Below the pieces are notes generated by a model. It saw nothing but the letters and a program-made list of their open reading frames with translations, did no database searches and had not been told where the DNA came from. This document shows positions 58,814 to 64,000 of a stretch of DNA of 64,000 nucleotides, one piece after another. Position 1 is the stretch's first letter; every line of letters begins with the position of its first letter. The translations under genes and the position numbers were made by a program. The stretch comes from Nonomuraea rubra. GTDB lineage: Bacteria > Actinomycetota > Actinomycetes > Streptosporangiales > Streptosporangiaceae. Location: contig NZ_JACHMI010000001.1 in assembly GCF_014207985.1 (NCBI RefSeq), forward strand, positions 10,151,001-10,215,000, written 5' to 3'.

Positions 58814-60178
58814 TCACGGGTTGGGGACGGTGTCCTTGAACGCGGTGCCGGCGGCACGCAGCGCGGCGACGCGGCTGAGCACGGTGGCGGGCGGGACGAC
58901 CTCGTTCTTGCTGTGGTAGAGGTAGTCGACCTGCTGCCGGTACGTACGGGTCCCGGTCACGCCCTGGAGATCGATGAACCACTGGTTGAACATGATCCAC
59001 ATCGGCGTCTCGGGGTAGTAGATGTCACCGTGGTCGGCGAACAGGCGGCCGTCCACGTAGTACTTGATCCGGCCGCCCGAGACCTGGATGACCAGGTCGT
59101 GCCAGCCGGCGAAGCTGGTGCGCTCCTCGGTGTGGGTGTTGACGGCCTGCCACGGCTCGCCCTGGTAGGTCTCCCAGCTCGTGGCGTACAGGATGTTCGA
59201 CGGCTCGCCCCAGCCGCCGTTCGGCAGGTACTCGAAGTCGAGCTCGCCGTAGTTCGGGTCCAGGTTGTAGGCGAGCGGGGTGATGGTGAAGAACGTCTGC
59301 ACCACGTGCTCGCCGTCCGGGCCGCTGGTGGGGGCGTCGCTGAAGCGGACGCGGGCCGCGTAGGTGCCCTCGTGGAACTTGCGGCTCGCGGTGGACAGCT
59401 CGGTCTGGACGGTGCCGGCGGCGGTGCCGTTCGTGGAGGAGTCGAGCGTCAGCAGGCCGCCGGGGAACGAGACGGCGCCGGGCGACCAGGTGGCGCCGGG
59501 CACGCCGGGGCCGCCGGAGCTGGAGCGCACGGTCCAGCCGCGCTGGGCCAGGCGCGGGTCGGTCGAGCTGGAGTAGGTGAAGTCGTCGAAGAGCTCGCCG
59601 GTGCCGCCGCCCGGAGGATCGGTCGGGTCGGGGTCGGGGTCGGGATCGGGGTCGGTGCCCGTGGGGTTGCCCCAGGCGAGCTGGCCGTTCACGTAGACGG
59701 TGACCTTGTCCCAGTTCGTGTACGCGGTGTTCGCGCCGTAGGAGTAGTCGTCGCTCTGGGCGAAGGTCTGCCAGTCGGCGCGGTAGAAGCGGAGCTGCAT
59801 GTCGCTGGTGTTCTGGCCCGGGCTCAGGCTGCCTGAGGTGAAGCCGACCTCCAGGTACTGCTTGCCGCCCTCCTGCGGGGCGAACCTGCCCGTGATCGTG
59901 GCGCAGCCGACGACGGCCCAGGAGCAGGCGAAGCGGTACGTCTCCGTGCCCGTGAGGTAGTAGCGGATCTTGACCTGGTTGAGCGGGATCGTGGTGGTGC
60001 CGTCGTTGAACAGGCGAAGCCAGGGCTCGGCCTGGGCGGTGGTGGCGCCGGGGGCGCTGGTGCGGTACTGGAGGCGGACGGCCTGGGCGGCGCTGGCCGG
60101 GGCGGCGATCAGGGTCACCGCGACGAGGATGGCGGGGAGGGCTAAGGAGACGAGGAGTTTTCCGAAATTTCTGGACAT
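58814..60178 (-). CDS. Secreted CBM3-GH16 glycoside hydrolase
   Basis: 454 residues, ATG with AAGGAG upstream. Signal peptide MSRNFGKLLVSLALPAILVA to about 30 (cut after ASA). Residues about 32-175 form a CBM3 module (VRLQYRTSAPGATTAQAEPW, DYSYGANTAYTNWDKVTVYV). A PDPDPDPDPT linker follows, then a GH16 jelly roll with the catalytic segment GELDFEYLPNGGWGEPSNIL and AGWHDLVIQVSGGRIKYYVD. GH16 enzymes cut beta-glucans, xyloglucan or galactans; the CBM3 suggests cellulose or chitin-rich plant/fungal matter. It lies between SIS and the ABC genes, so products are probably imported by locus 2. Confidence 0.88.
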   Translation of the reverse strand: MSRNFGKLLVSLALPAILVAVTLIAAPASAAQAVRLQYRTSAPGATTAQAEPWLRLFNDGTTTIPLNQVKIRYYLTGTETYRFACSWAVVGCATITGRFAPQEGGKQYLEVGFTSGSLSPGQNTSDMQLRFYRADWQTFAQSDDYSYGANTAYTNWDKVTVYVNGQLAWGNPTGTDPDPDPDPDPTDPPGGGTGELFDDFTYSSSTDPRLAQRGWTVRSSSGGPGVPGATWSPGAVSFPGGLLTLDSSTNGTAAGTVQTELSTASRKFHEGTYAARVRFSDAPTSGPDGEHVVQTFFTITPLAYNLDPNYGELDFEYLPNGGWGEPSNILYATSWETYQGEPWQAVNTHTEERTSFAGWHDLVIQVSGGRIKYYVDGRLFADHGDIYYPETPMWIMFNQWFIDLQGVTGTRTYRQQVDYLYHSKNEVVPPATVLSRVAALRAAGTAFKDTVPNP

Positions 60179-60257
60179 GAGTGGGGTTCTCCTTGCAGGT
60201 TGTGCGGGCCCCCGAATGGTGTGCATGCCGAAGAGAGCAGTGGTGCTTGGTGAAGAG

Positions 60258-60330
60258 GTCAGGCGCCGTGAACATGTCGGGCGCTGTGAAGGGGTCGGGC
60301 GGCGTGAAGGGGGTCAGGCGCCGCGGCGGA
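60258..60330. repeat. Four 18-bp repeats across the SIS stop codon, locus 2
   Basis: Units start at 60258, 60276, 60294 and 60313, of the type GTCGGGCGGCGTGAAGGG. The last is the natural end of the SIS gene, including its TGA; the others lie beyond the stop. The same phenomenon occurs at 28458-28521. Confidence 0.8.
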
Positions 60331-61060
60331 TGCGGCCCGCGTAGCGGGCCTCCAGGCGGAGGTTGTGCTCGTCGCCCTCGGGGACGTTGGCCGAGAGGTA
60401 CACGGGCGGCACTTCGCCCGCTTCGAGCAGGTTGCGTACTGTCTGCGTGACCACGAGCTGGGCCAGCAGCGCGGAGGTGATCGTGGAGACGGCCCCGGTC
60501 GCGCCTCCGCCGGGCAGGGGCAGGACGGCGTCGCCGTACGGGGCGTGGTTGTCCAGGACGACGTCGGCCAGGTCGGTGAGCTTGCGGCCCGACGGGTGGC
60601 GGGACGCGGCGGCTTCACCGTGCGCGCGGGAAGTGATCGCGATCAGGTCGTGACCGCGCTCCTTGACGAGGGTGGCGAGCTCGACGACCACGCCGTTCAC
60701 GCCGGAGTTGGAGATGATGACGAACAGGTCGTGCCGCTGGACCGGGGCCAGGTCGAGCAGGGTGCGGGCGATGGCGGGGTCGCGTTCGAGGTCGTAGCGG
60801 TCGAGCTCGGAGCGGGGCGCGTCGCCGTACAGGACGATGTCCCTGAGGGCGAGGCGGTTGGTGGGGACGAGGCCGCCCGCGCGCCCGGCGATCTCCATCG
60901 CGACGGCCTCGGAGTGGCCCGAGCCGAACGCCTGGATGACGCCGCCGGCGGTCAGGGCCTTGGTGAACAGGTCGGCGGCGCGGGTGATCTCAGGGTCGTC
61001 CGGGATTTTCTGGACGAGGTGGGCGATACGGTCGGCGAAGTCTCTCGGGTCGATCGTCAT
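60314..61060 (-). CDS. SIS-domain sugar isomerase-like protein, locus 2
   Basis: 248 residues. VIQAFGSGHSEAVAMEIAGR, FVIISNSGVNGVVVELATLV, RHPSGRKLTDLADVVLDNHA and GAVSTITSALLAQLVVTQTV match the locus 1 protein block for block. The presumed substrate is an amino-sugar phosphate or ether. It overlaps the RpiR stop by four bases, exactly as in locus 1, while the following gene differs (GH16 here, binding protein there). Confidence 0.88.
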   Translation of the reverse strand: MTIDPRDFADRIAHLVQKIPDDPEITRAADLFTKALTAGGVIQAFGSGHSEAVAMEIAGRAGGLVPTNRLALRDIVLYGDAPRSELDRYDLERDPAIARTLLDLAPVQRHDLFVIISNSGVNGVVVELATLVKERGHDLIAITSRAHGEAAASRHPSGRKLTDLADVVLDNHAPYGDAVLPLPGGGATGAVSTITSALLAQLVVTQTVRNLLEAGEVPPVYLSANVPEGDEHNLRLEARYAGRIRRGA

Positions 61061-61926
61061 ACATCCCCTTCTGGTAGACGGTGTCCGGCCACTGCCCGGA
61101 CGGTGACGTCGAAGGCCTGTTTCGTACGCTCGTAGGTGCGCTGGGCGACCGACACGTACACGACGTCGAGCACCAGCAACTGCGAGTGGATCGCGGCGAA
61201 CCCCTCGGACCGGAAGCTCGTCGCCCTGCTGGCCGTGGTCAGGACCAGCTCGGCCACCTCGGCCAGCGGCGACCTCGGCTGCGAGGTGACGGCGACGGTG
61301 ATCGCGCCGTGGCTGCCCGCCTCCGCCAGCACCTCGATGACCTCGCGGGTCCTGCCGCTGTGGGAGATCCCGATCGCCACGTCGCCCTGGCCGAGCAGCG
61401 CCGCGTCGGTGAGCGCGCTGTGGGCGTCGGACCTGCTCCAGGTCGGTACGCGCATCCGCTGCAGCCGGTACTCCATCTCGCTGGCCACGGCGGCGCTGCT
61501 CGACACCCCGAACAGCAGCACCCGCCCCGCCCGCGCCACCGCCTGCGCGACCTTCTCCACCACGGCCAGGTCGAGCTGGTCGCGGGTCTCCTGGATCAGG
61601 CGGATGTCGTTGCCGGAGACGACGCCGAGCACCCGTTCGAGGCTGTCGTCGGGCAGGATCTCCTGGCCGATGTCGGTCTCCCAGGTCTGCTGGGCGACCC
61701 GGCCCGTCTCGGTGGCGATGGCCACGCGCAGCTCGGCGTAGCCGGCGAAGCCCAGGGCGCGGCAGAAGCGGGTGATGGTGGCCGTGGACGTCCTGCTCCG
61801 CTCGGCCAGGTCGACGATGGTCAGCCGGGCTGCCTCCGCTGGGCCTTCGAGGATGGCGTCGGCCACCTTCCGCAGGGCCTCGGGCATGTCGGGCTGGTCG
61901 GCTCTGATGCGGTTGAGGAGTTCCAC
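61057..61926 (-). CDS. RpiR-family regulator, locus 2
   Basis: 289 residues from GTG 61926. Helix-turn-helix: MPEALRKVADAILEGPAEAA, AERSRTSTATITRFCRALGF; SIS domain: VLLFGVSSSAAVASEMEYRL, VAIGISHSGRTREVIEVLAE. It closely parallels the locus 1 regulator, sharing GYAELRVA-ATETGR and the C-terminal VYVSVAQRTYERTKQAFD-like end. The GTG has no ribosome site; an AATTAT-type -10 about six bases upstream suggests leaderless expression. Confidence 0.9.
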   Translation of the reverse strand: MELLNRIRADQPDMPEALRKVADAILEGPAEAARLTIVDLAERSRTSTATITRFCRALGFAGYAELRVAIATETGRVAQQTWETDIGQEILPDDSLERVLGVVSGNDIRLIQETRDQLDLAVVEKVAQAVARAGRVLLFGVSSSAAVASEMEYRLQRMRVPTWSRSDAHSALTDAALLGQGDVAIGISHSGRTREVIEVLAEAGSHGAITVAVTSQPRSPLAEVAELVLTTASRATSFRSEGFAAIHSQLLVLDVVYVSVAQRTYERTKQAFDVTVRAVAGHRLPEGDV

Positions 61927-61930
61927 GCGG

Positions 61931-61984
61931 TGATAATTATGCTCAGAGTCTGGTGCCGTCAAGGCTGTTCGGCAATAATTTTTG
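61931..61984. promoter_or_regulatory. Two AT-rich candidate RpiR operators, locus 2
   Basis: ATAATTAT (61933-61940, perfect palindrome) adjoins the RpiR start and CAATAATTTTTG (61973-61984) adjoins the kinase start. Both overlap likely -10 elements of the divergent leaderless promoters. They resemble GAAAATTATTC of locus 1. A further AAAATTAT lies inside the kinase gene near 62365. Confidence 0.5.
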
Positions 61985-61986
61985 AC

Positions 61987-63033
61987 ATGCGACTGGTTCT
62001 GGGTGTCGATGCCGGCGGCACGTCGTCGCGGGCGGCGCTGTTCACCATGGCGGGGGAGGTGCTGCGGCGCGGGGGCGCGGGCGGGGGCAACCCGGGGTCG
62101 CTCGGCCGTGACCGGGCGGCCGCCAACCTGGAGGCGGCCGTGCGGGCTGCTCTGAATGGGGCCGCTCCGGGGCAGGTGGAGGCCGTGGTGATGGGAGTGG
62201 CGGGCAGTCCGGAGGCGTGTGCGGCGCTGGCGGATCAGGTCTTCCGTAAGGTGCTGCCCGGGGTTCCGGTCGCGTCCGTGGGTGACGACGTCACCGCCTT
62301 CGCCGCCGGGACGGCGGTGGCGTCCGGGAGCGTGCTGATCTCGGGGACGGGGGCGATCGCGGCAAAAATTATCGACCATCGGGCTGTCGCCACCGCCGAC
62401 GGGTTCGGGTGGCAGCTCGGGGACGAGGGCTCGGCCTTCTGGCTCGGCCGCGCCGCCGCCCGCGCCACCATCCGCGCCCTCGCCACCGCTGACGAAGGTA
62501 CGGCGGGTGGTGCAGGGGTGGTGATGGAACCCGGCGCGGCGGGCGGCGATGCGCCTGTGGCGGGACGCGACGTGGCCGGTGGGGGCGGTGGGATGGTGCC
62601 GCTTGTCGTGCGGCACCTGCTGCCCGATGGGCCGGGCGCCGATCCGGTGGCGCGGCTGGCGGCGGCGGTGCACGCGCGGCCGCCGCTCGCGCTCGCCGAG
62701 CTGGCGCCGCTGGTCAGCCAGGCGGCCGCGGCGGGTGATCCGATGGCGGTGGAAGTCGTGCGCGAGGCCGCGTCCCGGCTGGTGGCGACCTTGCGGAGCG
62801 TGCACGACTCCGGGCCCGTGGTGCTGGCCGGGAGCGTGCTCACCAGCGAGGGGCCGGTGCGTGAGGCCGTCATCAGGCTGCTGGCGAGCGGGACCGCCCA
62901 CGAGGTGGCCACGGCGGGCGATGCGGCCGGGGCGGCGGCCTGGTTGGCGGCGCGCCCGTTCCTGGGCCCGGACGAGTCACGGGCCCGCCATCAGCGCTTC
63001 GTCCATCCCGCCGCCGCGCGGCGCACGGCGTAA
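61987..63033 (+). CDS. BadF/BcrA-type ATPase, probable amino-sugar kinase, locus 2
   Basis: 348 residues from ATG 61987, probably leaderless (AATAAT seven bases upstream). ASKHA motifs: LVLGVDAGGTSSRAALFTMA, VLISGTGAIAAKIIDHRAVA, GFGWQLGDEGSAFWLGRAAA, VVLAGSVLTSEGPVREAVIR. A Gly/Ala-rich insertion (near 175-200, AGGAGVVMEPGAAGGDA) is absent from the locus 1 kinase. Likely phosphorylates a sugar imported by locus 2. Confidence 0.87.
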   Translation: MRLVLGVDAGGTSSRAALFTMAGEVLRRGGAGGGNPGSLGRDRAAANLEAAVRAALNGAAPGQVEAVVMGVAGSPEACAALADQVFRKVLPGVPVASVGDDVTAFAAGTAVASGSVLISGTGAIAAKIIDHRAVATADGFGWQLGDEGSAFWLGRAAARATIRALATADEGTAGGAGVVMEPGAAGGDAPVAGRDVAGGGGGMVPLVVRHLLPDGPGADPVARLAAAVHARPPLALAELAPLVSQAAAAGDPMAVEVVREAASRLVATLRSVHDSGPVVLAGSVLTSEGPVREAVIRLLASGTAHEVATAGDAAGAAAWLAARPFLGPDESRARHQRFVHPAAARRTA

Positions 63034-63060
63034 CCGAGGCCACCAGCATTTCACCCGATG

Positions 63061-64000
63061 TCACCGTACGAGCAGGGCCGCGCTCCCGTAGCTGCCGCCG
63101 AACCCCGTCACCAGCGCCACCTCACCCGCCGAGCGCAGCTCCCGCACGGCCTGGGCCACGTTGTTCAGCCCGTGCACGTACCCCTCGGACAGCAGCCCGC
63201 CGTGCGGGTTCACCCACGCGTGCCGCCGCTCCAGCAGGTACGCCCCCAGCTCCCCCCGCGCCACCAGCCCGAAGTCCTCCAGCTGCCTGGGCACCAGCCA
63301 CGAGTAGGCGTCGTACGGCACCGCCACGTCCACGTCCGACGGCCGCATGCCGGACGCCTCCCAGAGCATGGGCGCCACGTACGCCGAGAAGATCGCCGTG
63401 ACATCGGCCGCGCGGTCCATCGACGAGCAGCCGGGCCCGCCTCCGCGTACCACCGCCCGCACGCGCGGCCCGTCCAGCACGCCGCTGACCAGCAGGGCGC
63501 ACGCCCCGTCGGTCTCCTGGCAGCAGTCGACCGTGCGCAGCGGGGTGCAGACGTACGGCCTGGACAGGTAGTCGGCGAGTTCGAGCGGCTCGCGGCGCAG
63601 GGCGCGGGGGTTGGCCTTGGCGTTCTGCCTGGACTGGGCGACGACGGCGTGCAGGTGCTCGGCGGTGAGCCCGGTCTCGTGCAGGTAGCGGGTGGCGGCC
63701 AGGGCGAACAGCGGGATGGGGCCGGCCAGCCCGTACGTGTAGCGCTCCTGGGGGCCGGTGGAGACGGTGTTCATGCGCTTGCCGGAGCGGCCGTTGAGCG
63801 CCCGGTAGACGAGGATGTTGCGGGCCAGGCCGCAGTGGACGAGCATGGCGGCGTCGCCCAGGATCGAGGCCGCCTGCGTGCCGCCTCCCGCGATGTCGTT
63901 GTGCCAGCCGAGCCGTTCGATGCCGAGGGCCCTGGCGACCTGGACGACGGGCGCGGAGTCGTTCAGGTGGTAGCTGAGGACGGCGTCCACCTCGCGCGGC
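63061..64000 (-). CDS. Thiolase-fold lipid-transfer protein (Ltp type), 5' end outside window
   Basis: At least 313 residues; the N terminus lies beyond the right edge. GWHNDIAGGGTQAASILGDA, DCCQETDGACALLVSG, AVPYDAYSWLVPRQLEDFGL and NPHGGLLSEGYVHGLNNVAQ show the same Ltp family as the protein at 20856-22019, but only distantly. A DUF35 partner would be expected; none follows downstream, so it is either upstream outside the window or absent. It may belong to steroid side-chain degradation. Confidence 0.82.
   Translation of the reverse strand, partial: PREVDAVLSYHLNDSAPVVQVARALGIERLGWHNDIAGGGTQAASILGDAAMLVHCGLARNILVYRALNGRSGKRMNTVSTGPQERYTYGLAGPIPLFALAATRYLHETGLTAEHLHAVVAQSRQNAKANPRALRREPLELADYLSRPYVCTPLRTVDCCQETDGACALLVSGVLDGPRVRAVVRGGGPGCSSMDRAADVTAIFSAYVAPMLWEASGMRPSDVDVAVPYDAYSWLVPRQLEDFGLVARGELGAYLLERRHAWVNPHGGLLSEGYVHGLNNVAQAVRELRSAGEVALVTGFGGSYGSAALLVR

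Overview
The window reads as chromosomal DNA of a high-GC actinomycete. Coding is very dense, third positions are almost always G or C, GTG and TTG starts are common, many genes are coupled by 4-base ATGA or GTGA overlaps, and at least eight genes look leaderless. The steroid-ring regulon, a DinB-fold gene of the mycothiol-dependent type and Tat lipoproteins agree. A Streptosporangiales-type organism (for example Nonomuraea) is my guess only; no rRNA or tRNA is present to settle it.

Layout. 0-5.6 kb: the tail of a PaaK-like ligase, a FadD3-like CoA ligase, a C-terminally truncated adenylation protein, an FprA-type ferredoxin reductase and a citrate-lyase-fold protein. 5.6-6.3 kb: cutC. 6.4-16.6 kb: an accessory island with a cytoplasmic subtilase, a membrane NACHT NTPase, a stand-alone YcaO enzyme, a 40-residue peptide gene overlapping it, a divergent trypsin-alpha/beta-hydrolase fusion and a catalase-like/cyclooxygenase-like fusion. 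16.7-20.4 kb: a scar where a LysR gene and a divergent aldo-keto reductase were both beheaded, then an acetyltransferase, a GntR/UTRA regulator and low-GC non-coding DNA. 20.4-24.8 kb: DUF35 and thiolase-like (Ltp) genes divergent from flavin reductase, fadE30 and ipdF. 24.8-30.9 kb: PadR and a membrane partner, DUF2252, an SDR, an ATP-grasp protein, two paralogous small secreted proteins and NIPSNAP. 31-35.1 kb: an SDR divergent from echA20-ipdA-ipdB-ipdC. 35.1-38.7 kb: pentapeptide protein, NagZ, PhoD. 38.7-40.6 kb: fadA6 divergent from kstR2. 40.6-48.6 kb: AlkD-like protein, LysR/metE, MarR/SnoaL, an acetyltransferase, a hemerythrin lipoprotein and an APH-like kinase. 48.6-63 kb: two paralogous amino-sugar loci, each with RpiR, SIS and ABC genes divergent from a BadF-type kinase; the second also carries a secreted CBM3-GH16 enzyme. 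63-64 kb: a second Ltp thiolase.

How it works together. FadD3, FadE30, IpdF, EchA20, IpdA, IpdB, IpdC, FadA6 and the TetR regulator KstR2 form the late steroid (HIP; C and D ring) catabolic regulon. In mycobacteria these lie together; here they are split into four blocks. Five copies or near-copies of the 14-base KstR2-type operator mark the blocks at 22.0, 22.1, 31.9 and 39.9 kb. The amino-sugar loci would import GlcNAc or chito-oligosaccharides and other glycans, phosphorylate them and control this through RpiR.

Best candidate for an undescribed system: the 40-residue peptide at 11280-11402 with its YcaO enzyme, whose layout recalls the bottromycin precursor (N-terminal core, acidic C-terminal follower). 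It sits inside a set of intracellular proteases and a STAND-type NTPase. This is a reading by eye, without database searches.
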